A DNA stretch of 64,000 nt from Stomoxys calcitrans (lineage: Eukaryota; Arthropoda; Insecta; Diptera; Muscidae), in the NCBI RefSeq assembly GCF_963082655.1, contig NC_081555.1, forward strand, positions 153,850,301-153,914,300, in the 5' to 3' direction. Positions 32,483 to 42,930 of this stretch are shown one piece after another (positions within the stretch are counted from its first letter, which is position 1; each line of letters begins with the position of its first letter). Both the position numbers and the translations under genes were made by a program. The notes below the pieces were generated by a model that saw nothing but the letters and a program-made list of their open reading frames with translations, had not been told where the DNA came from and ran no database searches.

Positions 32483-34045
32483 TTTATGGATAAATGACTT
32501 AAGCGGGTTTTTCAAAAAAAAAATCTAATTTTTCGAATAGTCCGAAAACCGGGTTTATAGAAAACCGGGTTTTTAATCACCCTACCCTGTGGCCTATTAT
32601 ATGACAAATACAAAATCATTTTAAGTGTATACTTGAGACTATTTCTCACTTCATATAGGGAAATCTTTTTAGTATTATGAGTTATATCACCGGCATTATA
32701 AAACTAAGAACGATTTAGTACCCCTTATTCATACTCATAGAATCTTTATATAGCATCCTTATTTTGTTATCGGCTCTTCGAAGAATAAAATTTTTAAGAT
32801 TTTTAAGATATCCAAAAACCATAGTTCCCCATCAAAACCGACTTCGACCATGGGATATACGTTTTCAACATTTTTAACAAAATATGATGCCAAAAACTCA
32901 TTATGTTACCCATTCCAAAAACAAAAAGACAGAGGATTCATTGACCCCTCACACACACAAACAAGCTATAATTGACCGCGTAATAATTTTTGGGAATTTC
33001 AACCCAAACACTTTGCTCAATAAAATACAAAACGGCAATGGCACAACCCTACTCCCAAAAGCCTGTCAGTGTAGCAGAAGAATATGTTTCAGCACAAACA
33101 AAAACAATTTGCAAAATGTCACATAGAAAAAAAAAAATATGTTAATAATTTGGCACAAATATTTCGTTGTTGGTCAACACCAAAAACAACGGAATCCTAA
33201 ATCACAATTTACCAAAAAAAAAGTACAATCAAGCAACAATGAAAGCTGCCGGTTACCAAACATTAAAATAAATTTGTAGCCCAATTTTGTTGGTTTACGC
33301 TGTGATTGTCTTTTGCCATGTTGCCAAGAAATTCCGAAAAAGGTGGCAATAGAGCGCTGGGGCATGGCTAAAAACCTGGCAGACCATCCAATGGACAGAC
33401 ACTGAGATTGCCCTGCCATGGCAGATCCCCAAACAGGGGCTCTCTGGCCTAAGAGCTGCTGTTAGCAATAAATGTCATAAAGGCACAAAGCTCTAACTAA
33501 GAAATATTTGCAAACAACCATTTTTAAATACGACCAAAATAAAAAACAAAAAAAAAAACATGAAAATAATTCCACTAAATAGGTTTAGGCCATCATCCTG
33601 ATGATGGCGCAAAAACAAGCAGAAACGGCTAAAGGTATGCCAACAGTCGTTTCACTGAGCTACAACAGCCAACAAAATGTGAAATAAATTTAACATTCAT
33701 TTTACCTTTTTTTTTTGTATTATGGCTCTCCCCGTATTCCCCCGTTACCCAGGCAATGAATGATGCCAATAAATTTGGCTAAATTAAATAGATAGACATC
33801 TTAAGCGCTAGGCTTTCAACAAGCAAATAAAGTACGAAAAAGATTAATAAGACATTGCCATAAAATGGAAAATAATTCAATTTACCTGCAAATAAAAGAG
33901 TAATAAGATGAAGATGAGAAGAAAAAATGGAGGAAATTGAAGGTTTCCGGGAAAATTAACTTTTAATTAAATTTGACCCATTTAACCAAATGGGAATTAT
34001 AATGTCCCAATAGAATGGCGTCTCAAAATGAGGAAAAAGACAGTG
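32483..34045. other. Low-copy-looking AT-rich stretch, no gene seen
   Basis: AAACCGGGTTTATAG palindromic tract at about 32550-32575; poly-A and poly-T runs. A pyrimidine tract ending GTTACCCAG at about 33751 and another acceptor-like site on the minus strand near 33885 have no matching donors. Frames of 80 codons or fewer only. Confidence 0.5.
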
Positions 34046-34049
34046 AAAA

Positions 34050-34203
34050 ACAAGTAAAAAGGCATTAAGTTCGGCCGGGCCGAACTTTGGATACCCACCA
34101 CCTCGGGTATAGATGCAAAACCCATTTTTGTCACAATCCGGTGAAAATTGGATAACTTATGCGCCCAAATTCGGCTCGGACATTGAGTCGTCTACTAAAT
34201 ATA
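34050..34203 (-). repeat. MM-A hairpin end, truncated
   Basis: ACAAGTAAAAAGGC, hairpin TTCGGCCGGGCCGAA (34070-34084), TACCCACCACCTCGGG, then about 90 bp before the mariner insertion at 34204. Confidence 0.8.
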
Positions 34204-35155
34204 TTGGGTTGCCCAAAAAGTAATTGTCGGTAATATAGTAGTAATATAGTCGACGTTGACAAATTTTTTCAACGGCTTGTGACTCTGTAATTGCATTCTT
34301 TCTTCTGTCAGTTATCAGCTGTTACTTTTAGCTTGCTTTAGAAAAAAGTGCGCGAAATTTTGTTTACATTTGTCTGTTTGGCGTCAATTTTAATATGGGT
34401 ACCACATGTATTGAAAGAAATTCATTTAACAAACCGAATCAACGCTTGTGATATGCACCTTAAACGCAATTAATTCGATCCGTTTTTAAAACGAATCATA
34501 ACTGGAGATGAAAAATGGATTGTTTACAACAACGTTAGTCGAAAAGGATCATGGTCCAAGCATGGTGAACCAGCTCAAACCACTTCAAAGGCTGATATCC
34601 ACCAAAAGAAGGTTATGCTGTCTGTTTGGTGGGATTGGAAGGGTGTGGTATATTTTGAGCTGCTTCCAAGGAACCAAACGATTAATTCGGATGTTTACTG
34701 TCAACAATTGGACAAATTGAATACAGCCATCAAGGAGAAGCGACCAGAATTGGTCAATCGTAAAGGTGTCATATTCCACCAGGACAACGCTAGACCGCAC
34801 ACATCTTTGGTCACTCGCCAAAAACTGAGTGAGCTTGGCTGGGAACTTTTGATGCATCCACCCCTATAGCCCTGACCTTGCACCATCAGACTACCATTTA
34901 TTTCGATCTTTGCAGAACTCCTTAAATGGTAAAACTTTCGGCAATGATGAGGCTATAAAATCGCACTTGGTTCAGTTTTTTGCAGATAAAGGCCAGAAGT
35001 TCTATGAGCGTGGAATACTAAATTTGCCAGGAAGATGGCAAAAGGTTATCGAACAAAATGGCAATTATATATTTGATTAAAGTTCATTCTAAGTTTTATT
35101 AAAAATGCATTTACTTTCTTGTAAAAAATCCGCAATTACTTTTTGGGCAACCCAA
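34204..35155 (+). mobile_element. mariner (DD34D) element, internally deleted
   Basis: TIRs TTGGGTTGCCCAAAAAG and CTTTTTGGGCAACCCAA with TA duplications (34202-34203, 35156-35157). At 952 bp it is shorter than a typical mariner of about 1.3 kb. The TIR sequence and protein resemble the cecropia/Hsmar1-type group (inference). It is the long version of the MITEs in this window. Confidence 0.9.
34404..35080 (+). pseudogene. mariner transposase pseudogene
   Basis: Frame reads KEIHLTNRINACDMHLKRN, stop (TAA), FDPFLKRIITGDEKWIVYNN with the first catalytic Asp in TGDEKW. It continues WSKHGEPAQT, VMLSVWWDWKGVVYFELLP and VIFHQDNARPHTS (second Asp). An extra C in CATCCACCCCTATAG (about 34857-34863) shifts the frame just before YSPDLAPSDYHLF (third Asp, 34 residues after the second). 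It ends GRWQKVIEQNGNYIFD at 35080. The N-terminal DNA-binding part is deleted. All three Asp residues survive, but not in one frame. Confidence 0.9.
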
Positions 35156-35157
35156 TA

Positions 35158-35365
35158 TTTCAGCCATTCCACCACTTCCTTAATTACAAGGATCTCCGCT
35201 TGATACATACTGCAGTGGTCGGGTAAACTTTTCGATGTGACCAGTACTAGATCTGGAGTACACCCCAAAGACCAACTGGTCGCTTAGTTTGGAACCATCC
35301 GTTTAGAAGTCTATGTAACAAATACTACATTAGACCTTGGTGACTTAAATGGCAAAAAGCTTTTT
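35158..35365 (-). pseudogene. LINE RNase H fragment
   Basis: On the minus strand the frame around 35180-35330 reads SKSLPDHCSMYQAEILVIKEVVEWL, split here as SKSLPDHCSMYQ and AEILVIKEVVEWL. This matches the RNase H middle region of R1/jockey-type LINEs. A decayed DGSK-type start (CTTCTAAACGGATGGTTCC on the minus strand) lies about 100 nt upstream. Confidence 0.65.
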
Positions 35366-36500
35366 ATTATACCCACCACCATAGAATGGGGGTATACTAA
35401 TCCAATCATTTCGTTTGTAACATCTCGACATATTCGACTAAGACCATATTCTTGATCGTCTAGTATTCTTGATCGTCTCGACGTTCTGAGTCGATCTAGC
35501 CTTCCGTCCGTCCGTCTAACGAAATCAACATAGCACTCGAACGCTAAGAGCTAGGCGCTGGAAATTTAGCACAGATATTTGCTGTTGATGTAGGTCGTTG
35601 GAGATTGCAAATGGGCCATATCGGTTCAGATTTAGTTATAGCTCCCATATAAATGGATCTCCCGATTTGACTTCTTGAGCCCCTGGAAGCCGCAATTTTT
35701 GTCCTATTTGGCTGAAATTTTACATGTGCTATGACAACTGTGCCAACCGACAACTGTGCCAAGTACGGTCCGAATCAGTCTATAACTTGGCATAGCTCCT
35801 ATATAAACGGATCAACCGATTTGACTCCTTGAGACCTTACAAACCGCAGTTTTTGTCCGATTTGGCTGAAATTGAGCGTATAGTGCTTTAGTTATGACTT
35901 TCATCAACTGTGCCAAGTACGGTCCCAATCGTAATACAATATAACCTGATATATTGGGTTGCCCAAAAAGTAATTGCGGATTTTTCATATAGTCGGCGTT
36001 GACAAATTTGTTCACAGCTTGTGACTCTGTAATTGCATTCTTTCTTCTGTCAGTTATCAGCTGTTACTTTTAGCTTGCTTTAGAAAAAAAGTGTTAAAAA
36101 AGTATATTTGATTAAAGTTCATTCTAAGTTTTATTAAAAATGAATTTATTTTCTTTTAAAAAATCCGCAATTACTTTTTGGGCAACCCAATAACTCCCAT
36201 ATAAACCGATCTTCCGATTTGACTTCTTGAGTCCTTACAAGCCGCAATTTTGGTCCGATTTGGCTGAAATTTTGCACGCGACTGAAATTTTGACTGAAAA
36301 TATTACGACTTCCAACTTCCATGTAAACCGGTCTGTCGATCATCTTTATTCGGTTCCTAGAAGCTTTAATTTTTGCTGGTGGAATTTTGATATCGCCAAT
36401 AAAATTTTGGCCTTCAACTAAATTTATTTTGTATAAATTTTTTACAAAATCCATGGTGTTCCCAAGATTCGACCCGGCCGAACTTAGCGCGCTTTTACTT
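35366..36500 (+). repeat. MM-B variant element with nested MITE
   Basis: TATACCCACCACCATAGAATGG subterminal end, ATATTCTTGATCGTC (twice), GATCTAGCCTTCCGTCCGTC, units CTTGACTTCTTGAGCC.., and terminus GATTCGACCCGGCCGAACTTAG then CTTTTACTT. The MITE (35954-36190) interrupts CCTGATATAACTCCCATATA. Confidence 0.8.
35954..36190 (+). mobile_element. mariner-derived MITE in MM-B variant
   Basis: 237 bp, same TIRs and the same internal deletion junction (AAAAAGTGTTAAAAAAGTATA) as the other MITEs, with TA at 35952-35953 and 36191-36192. Confidence 0.9.
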
Positions 36501-37883
36501 CTTGCCTCTATGTCACGATGAACTCTGGTGTCTCATATTCACATCATACTCGTATTATGTTAATAAGCTGGCACCATCCATCGAAATCTCATTAAACTCC
36601 TTCCTCATCGCAAAGACCCACATATCGCTTTCGAAATGTCAATGAAATCAATTTCCCAAAATTAGAAAATGACAGCCCAAATGATTGAAGTATTTTCCAT
36701 GTGAAAAAGAAAATCACGAAAAAATTCACACTTGAAGACGATAAACGTAATCACTTGACCGGGTTATTGGAGCAGATTTCATTGTCATTAGAAATGAAAT
36801 GATGATGAGATAGTTGGTCAAATCTTCTTCCATCGTTTCAATAGACACTGTGTTGTGGTATGCGAGAAGGAGAAAGAGGGTCATCCTTCTTCCAAACCAA
36901 AGAGCTGTATTAAATTGGCCTCAACTGGCGCTTAGGCAGCCGGCCCATTGGAGAGCCAAAAAATAAACTTTTTGTAAACAAACAAAGAGCCTAAGACGGC
37001 TATTTGCCAAGCTGACAATTTGTTCTAATTCAAGTCACGTTCAATGCTTGAGTTTGCATTTGCTGCTCAGCCTATCTGGCTATTATCCCATATTTTTAGC
37101 AAATGTCGCCATGTATGGTTATGCGTACACTCGAAGAAAACCATTGAGGTCAATGTTTTCCGTTTGGGGTTTCTAGGTATGAATCACTTTTACCATTGGG
37201 AAATTTGGGTAAATTACAAAATTCAATAAAGGCAGATTATTGAAAAGAGATTGAAGTGAAAGCAACATGGAGGAGCACAACAAACGTAAAGGCAAAAGGA
37301 TGGCAAGGCTGACGGACGGACAGACGGACGGACAGACCAAGATTCGACAGCATTACACACATGTCAAGCTGTAAGCAGAAAACGATACAGTCTCTATCTT
37401 GTGTTTCTTTTTACATGCTACACACATAAATTCATATTGCTCCGATACCACTGTGTTGGACATTTATGCTTATTGTCCAAAGTCTCTCTTAAGTGATATG
37501 ATACCAAGTTTTTGTTTCATATATTTTGCGCTTTACTTCAATTTGAGTTTTAAGCACGTGCCAAGTTTAAACTATGCAAATTACATAAGTCTGCAAGGAA
37601 TATTTATTAGCCAAGCAATTATCCAGAATTTAACTCAAATAAAGTGTGGCTAGCTATTATTGACACATTTGTGTCATTGTGGCGTGATTTTCATTTGAAT
37701 CGTTTAAATGTACAGTTTGATCTGCAAGCAAAGTTGAATGCAAATGGAAACTGAGTTTTCATTCACAGTTTTTAAAATCACATAATAATTTTATTGAAAA
37801 TAAAGTTGCATGGAAAATTTCGAGTTGATTTAGTTTCCGATAATATCAGGCAACTATGGCACTTTTAGAAAAATTTTGATATA
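36501..37883. other. Low-copy-looking stretch with an isolated RGAC run
   Basis: A tetranucleotide run GACGGACGGACAGACGGACG occurs at about 37312-37335 without recognisable MM flanks, so it is either a relic or an independent microsatellite. Several acceptor-like sites (for example ATTTTTAG at about 37092-37099) lack convincing donors. No gene seen. Confidence 0.5.
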
Positions 37884-38787
37884 TTGGGTTGCCCAAAAAG
37901 TAATTGTCGGTAATATAGTAGTAATATAGTCGGCGTTGACAAATTTTTTCAACGGCTTGTGACTCTGTAATTGCATTCTTTCTTCTGTCAGTTATCAGCT
38001 GTTACTTTTAGCTTGCTTTAGAAAAAAAGTGCGCGAAATTTTGTTTACATTTGTTTGTTTGGCGTCAATTTTAATATGGGTACCACATATATTGAAAGAA
38101 ATTCATTCAACAAACCGAATCAACGCTTGTGATATGCACCTTAAACGCAATGAATTCGATCCGTTTTGAAAACGAATCATAACTGGAGATGAAAAATGGA
38201 TTGTTTACAACAACGTTAGTCGAAAACGATCATGGTCCAAGCATGGTGAACCAGCTCAAACCACTTAAAAGGCTGACATCCACCAAAAGAAGGTTATGCT
38301 GTCCAAGGAACCAAACGATTAATTCGGATGTTTACTGTCAACAATTGGACAAATTGAATACAGCCATCAAGGAGAAGCGACCAGAATTGGTCAATCGTAA
38401 AGGTGTCATATTCCACCAGGACAACGGTAGACCGCACACATCTTTGGTCACTCGCCAAAAACTGAGTTTGCTTGGCTGGGAACTTTTGATGCATCCACCC
38501 CTATAGCCCTGACCTTGCACCATCAGACTACCATTTATTTCGATCTTTGCAGAACTCCTTAAATGGTAAAACTTTCGGCAATGATGAGGCTATAAAATCG
38601 CACTTGGTTCAGTTTTTTGCAGATAAAGGCCAGAAGTTCTATGAGCGTGGAATACTAAATTTGCCAGGAAGATAGCAAAAGGTTATCGAAAAAAATGGCA
38701 ATTATATATTTGATTAAAGTTCATTCTAAGTTTTATTAAAAATGCATTTTCTTTCTTTTAAAAAATCCGCATTTACTTTTTGGGCAA
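37884..38787 (+). mobile_element. mariner copy, right TIR truncated
   Basis: Near-identical to 34204-35155 (same extra TCGGTAATATAGTAGTAATA near the left TIR). It lacks about 43 bp after GTTATGCTGTC, and the right TIR stops at TTTTTGGGCAA without CCCAA or TA. The left TA is at 37882-37883. LINE sequence follows directly. Confidence 0.85.
38083..38718 (+). pseudogene. mariner transposase pseudogene, second copy
   Basis: Parallel to 34404-35080: a TGA replaces a Leu codon in the PF-KR region, the VWWDWKGVVYF segment is deleted, and HQDNGRPHTS replaces HQDNARPHTS. It shares the extra C frameshift before YSPDLAPSDYHLF, and GRWQK has become GR-stop-QK. The shared frameshift shows both copies descend from an already defective element. 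Confidence 0.9.
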
Positions 38788-40360
38788 GACGGCCCAAGGG
38801 TTCCGTAGTAGACCATTCATAGTGGTCACCCATAGTAGTGGCTATAAAATGCTCCCTGTGACGTCCTCTGTGCCACCTTGTACTTGATGCTGATGTTACG
38901 GTGCCACAATTTATCAACCTATTCCTTAGCATGTGGTTTATTCAGTTCCTAAGGACTTGGATAACCCAGTATTAGTCTATGCATTGGAGGAGTATGTCAG
39001 TCTTCATATTATTAATAAGAAGATGGGGAAACGTAAGTAGCAAGCCCCTATACGGTATGCCTCCACTCCTACCTAAGTAACTACCCTGTGGTTTAGCGCA
39101 TCTGCTCATACGTCCCCTGTCGAAACCAGTAGTCGTCTCTTAATTTTCGTCGCCACAACTTCTGCATTATTTAATTCGCGGAACTCTCATGTGCAACTAT
39201 GGCCAACAGCACAGTGCCCTGTTATGACATCTGTTAAAGTGATCAGTGATTTCTTTTCAAAAGAAGGCAGTTCCTTCATACCCCTTAGGCCGAAGTGAGG
39301 CCAGAGTTTCTCCATCTTGTGACGGACTACTATATTGGGTAGTTCGACAAATACATATGCGGCGTTACGACCTCTCGCCGCCTTTATGGCATATTCGTCT
39401 GCCTTTTCACTTCTCGGAATACCATTGTGTCTCCGGGAACCCCATTCAGCTCTATTTCATGAGCCCGGGCTCATATAGTGATTCCATACAAACGGATACC
39501 AAGTGTCTCAAAGTAAACTTCCAATCCCGTCCTTTATTGCATCTTGGACCCTTAATTAAAGACAGAGGTAGCCGATTTCTGGCTTAGGTGTATATTCATA
39601 GTAGCATGGGGCGGATTAATATTCGAGCCATCTTTTCAACGTAGCTTAACCTAAGATCCCGCATTACCGTCTCTATTCCGGGATTCCAAACATTTCCCCA
39701 CTCCTTTGTATACCACTGTCCTCGAATTCGATGCTTTGAGTGCCGCCATACTGTCCACATAAAGCGAGGAGATAAACCCTTTTCCTCGGATTTATCTTGC
39801 GGTCACGGTAATAACAAAGATCTCCGCTCTAAAACCCATGCTCTTGCCCGGTAGTCTCAGGGACTCTCAATCTCTTCATCTTGGAACAATCAAGGAAATT
39901 TGAGGTCTCATCTTCCTCAAATGCAGCATTTGTCTCCCAATCCTCTCATAGGTCAAAGCGAATCCAGAATTGTTGTCGGTGCCGGGGTAACTCCCAGAAT
40001 ATAATTGTGGCCGTATCCGTCCTCCTCCTCAGTTGCACTATTCTTTCCGGCTACTTATCTCCGTATTCTTGTTCCAGAACAGTTTCACATCTAGGACTGG
40101 GTCCGGGTATCTTGCTTCCTTGGAAAACTGCAGGGTGGACCAGTCCAAATCCGTTTAATATCCTGAATTTAAAATCCATTATCTTATATATGCGAGTAAA
40201 GAGCATTAGCTCCGTCTGTCCCCTTGAGTTAGTCCTCAAAACATTTTTCGGATTCCATCTAGAGAGTCTCATTGACCCTTCGACGATCTCGCCGATTATA
40301 GACTGAAATTTGCCTTGGGTCAGTAGCAAGACATTGTCCGCATATGCGAGTTATCTCTTT
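38788..40360 (-). pseudogene. LINE remnant: RT end, RNase H, Cys tail
   Basis: Minus strand, read from 40350 leftward: LAYADNVLLLTQGKFQ (a YADD-type box with Asn), GSMRLSRW, TELMLFTRIYKIMDF. Further left, in another frame, EKADEYAIKAARGRNAAYVF (RNase H end, about 39430-39330), MEKLWPHFGLRG, ITGHCAVGHS and CRSCGDEN. Near 38900 it reads LINCGTVTSASSTRWH. Many stops and shifts. Continues at 41334 beyond an MM-A insertion. R1/jockey-like by resemblance; the clade is uncertain. Confidence 0.75.
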
Positions 40361-41333
40361 TTAAACCCACCACCGTAGGATAGGGGGTATATTCATTTAG
40401 TCATTCCGTTTGCAACACATCGACGCAAATATGGTTCCGATCGGACTATATTTAGATATAGGTACCATATAGACCGATCTCCCGATAAAGGGTCTGAAGA
40501 CCATAAAATCTTTATTTATTACCCAATTTCGCTGAAATTTAAAACAGCGGGTTATTTTGAGCCTCCCGGTATTTGACCCAAATATGGTTCAGATCGGACT
40601 ATATTTAGATATAGCTGCCATATAGACCGATCTGCCGATAAAGGGTCTGAAGCCCCTAAAATCATTATTTAATACCCGATTTCGCTGAAATTTAAAACAG
40701 TGAGTCACTTTAAGCCTCCCGACATATGACCCAAATATGGCTTATATCGGACTATATTTAGGTATAGCTGCCATATAGACCGATCTGCCGATAAAGGGTC
40801 TGAAGCCCATAAAAGCTTCACTTTTTATCCGATTTCGCTGAAATTTGGAATAGTGCGCCATTATAGGGCTCTCAGCATCCGACCGAAATATGGTTCAGAT
40901 CGGATTATATTTAGATATAGCTGCCATATAGACCAATCTGCCGATAAAGGGTCTGAAGCCCATAAAAGCTTCATTTTTTATCCGATTTCGTTGAAATTTG
41001 AAATAGTGAGTAGTTTTAGGCCACCCGTCATCCGACCCAAATATGGTAAAGATCGGACTGTATTTGGATATAGCTGTCATATAGACCGATATAACGGTTA
41101 AGGGTCTGAAGCTCATAAAAGTTTTATTTATTACCCGATTCTGTTGAAATTTTAAATACAAAATTCAACAGCGACTTTTATTTATTAGACCACGCAATGT
41201 CCGTGCCGAATTTGGGTGCATAATTTATCCAATTTTCACCAAATTGTGGCGAAAGGGGGTTTACATATACACCCGAAGTGGTGGGTATCCAAAAGTTCGC
41301 TCCTGCCGAACTTAATGCCTTTTTTCTTGTTTA
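40358..41333 (+). repeat. MM-A variant element, complete, inside the LINE RT
   Basis: Subterminal CCCACCACCGTAGGATAGGG, TTTGCAACACATCGA (the GTCY core is deleted), and about five units with CGATAAAGGGTCTGAAGCCC. It ends ACACCCGAAGTGGTGGGTAT, decayed hairpin GTTCGCTCCTGCCGAAC and TTTCTTGT. It separates VINEVLLDL from LAYADN of the LINE reverse transcriptase. Confidence 0.8.
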
Positions 41334-41554
41334 AGATCCAATAGGACTTCGTTTATCACGAGTTTTCAGAGAATCGTGGAGTAAACCCTTCAGCCATGTG
41401 GCATTTCTTTTTCACACTCCTTCTGATCACCCTATCTTGGAAGCAGGTGTTAATACTTCTACCGTAATCAAGTTTATCGTCCACCGGGAGGAAGATTTCA
41501 CGTGCGGCCCAGGACTTCGACTATCGACACTTTATGCAGATGGAAATTTAACCA
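41334..41554 (-). pseudogene. LINE RT fragment upstream of the MM-A insertion
   Basis: Minus strand reads GVYSTIL, stop, KLVINEVLLDL (about 41395-41335). This corresponds to the GVLSPLLW..INE region that immediately precedes the YADD box, so it is in register with 38788-40360. Confidence 0.7.
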
Positions 41555-41870
41555 CGAATATTTCATTAAGAAACAGGGGAGATCTTCTCATATATAAGCG
41601 AACTGTCAGATTCAAGTTTAAGTTCAATAATAAGAGACCTCCTCTTTATAGCCGAGTCCGAAAGGCTTGCCGCAAAGCGACAACTCTTTGGGAAGAATTT
41701 TGAATATGGCTGCAATGCCGGTTTTTTTGAAACGGCGTAATACCTCACAAATGTCGCCAGTATTAGAAGGGGGTAACCACTGCAGAAAGTTTTTTCAGAT
41801 GTTTATGCCAGGATTAAAACCCAGGCGTTCGACGTCATTGGCAAGCATGCAAACCTCTGTGCCACAGTCG
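41555..41870 (-). repeat. SINE-1, old diverged copy
   Basis: TATTTCATTAAGAAACAGGG (tail), TTTATAGCCGAGTCCGAAAG, GTAATACCTCACAAATGTCG and GCCAGGATTAAAACCCAGGC (decayed B box). Flanked by TATCGACACTTTATGCAGA (about 41523) and TATCGACATTATATACAAA (about 41876), a plausible degenerate target duplication. Confidence 0.75.
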
Positions 41871-42007
41871 TGTTATCGACATTATATACAAATTGTCAAA
41901 TGGTCCTTCGATAGCCCGAAAAGCCTCTATGCCGTACCTCTTCAGTTAGAGAGACGCTTCAACTTTTTATAGCATTTTGTGGAGGGCCGTCTACAACGAC
42001 CTGCAAA
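41871..42007 (-). pseudogene. LINE RT fragment, further upstream
   Basis: Minus strand reads KRYGIEAFRAIEGPFDNLYI (about 41940-41885), which resembles the LDIEGAFDN core motif of R1/jockey-type reverse transcriptases. In register with the fragments to the left. Confidence 0.6.
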
Positions 42008-42320
42008 CAGCAAATTTGTCCATGAAGATTCCATTAAGGAATTGAGGCAAACTTCCCACACATCAATGAGTGCTGTCCGATTCAATTTTAACCTCAATGA
42101 TAAGGGACCGTTCTTTTTATAGCCGAGTCTGAACGGCGTGCCTCAGAGCGACACCTCTTTGGGGAGAAGTTTTTACATGACAAAGTACCTCACAAATGTC
42201 GCCAGCATTAGGAGGGGTTAACCACCGCTGAAAAATTTGCGATGTTCCTGCCAGGATTCGAACCCAGACGTTCCGCGTCATAGGCGGACATGCTAATCTC
42301 TGCGCTACGGCGACCTCCAC
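42008..42320 (-). repeat. SINE-1, near complete
   Basis: Tail CCATGAAGATTCCATTAAGG at the left; body TTTATAGCCGAGTCTGAACG; B box GGATTCGAACC (about 42255-42265) and A box CTCTGCGCTACGG (about 42298-42310) at the right. These are the best-preserved promoter boxes of the minus-strand copies. Confidence 0.85.
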
Positions 42321-42930
42321 CTACCTTTGAGTTATGCTGGTTGTAACCCACTAAATTTTTCCTGTGACAGTCACTCCATCTGGTCTATCAGCCATTCCAG
42401 TATTTTGAGTAAAACCATGACAAACCATTGGGTCTTTAATCTTTTGCTGTGCTGTGTTTAAATTTCACCCTTATGCCCTTAGTAAAAAGGACCATGACAG
42501 ATCTGCCATGAAAATCTGACTAGGCCATGGTAGAGTATTTCCAAAGGATTTCTGGTATAGGGGCGTCCAAACTATCTTCCCCTCGAGGACAATTTCATCG
42601 ATGAGCCCTTCATTTGAAATGTGGAACTGTGGAACACCACCTCATGCATATGGCTTCTACCGCTGACTTTGCCAGAGATCACCTTGTAAACCTAGTTGCA
42701 GCATGCATTCTAGCCACTCTATGCAACATCTAGCAGCCCATGTGGGGGCTATATCAATGGATATCTCGGATGGCAGGCAGAAGGGCAGACAAGACCCATT
42801 GGTAGGCGGACAGATAAACTATGTATAAGGGCTTATGACATTATTTTACATGCAACTCGAGTTTTAAAAGTTTTTAAAAAAAATTTTCCATGAAGACAGT
42901 TTAATTTCCTAAATATTTCCAATATATGTA
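42321..42930. other. Unassigned; possible further LINE sequence
   Basis: A minus-strand frame near 42540-42600 reads GKIVWTPLYQKSFGN with no recognised motif. An MM-like scrap (GGGGGCTATATCAATGG, GGCGGACAGATA) occurs at about 42745-42820. Directly precedes the Tc1 element. Confidence 0.35.

Noticed and set aside
31861..32657. CTCACTTCATATA repeated at 31861-31873 and about 32645-32657 as a target duplication of a larger element
   Set aside because: The fold-back element has clear TA boundaries inside it, and the 13-bp match may be coincidental; nothing else supports a larger unit.
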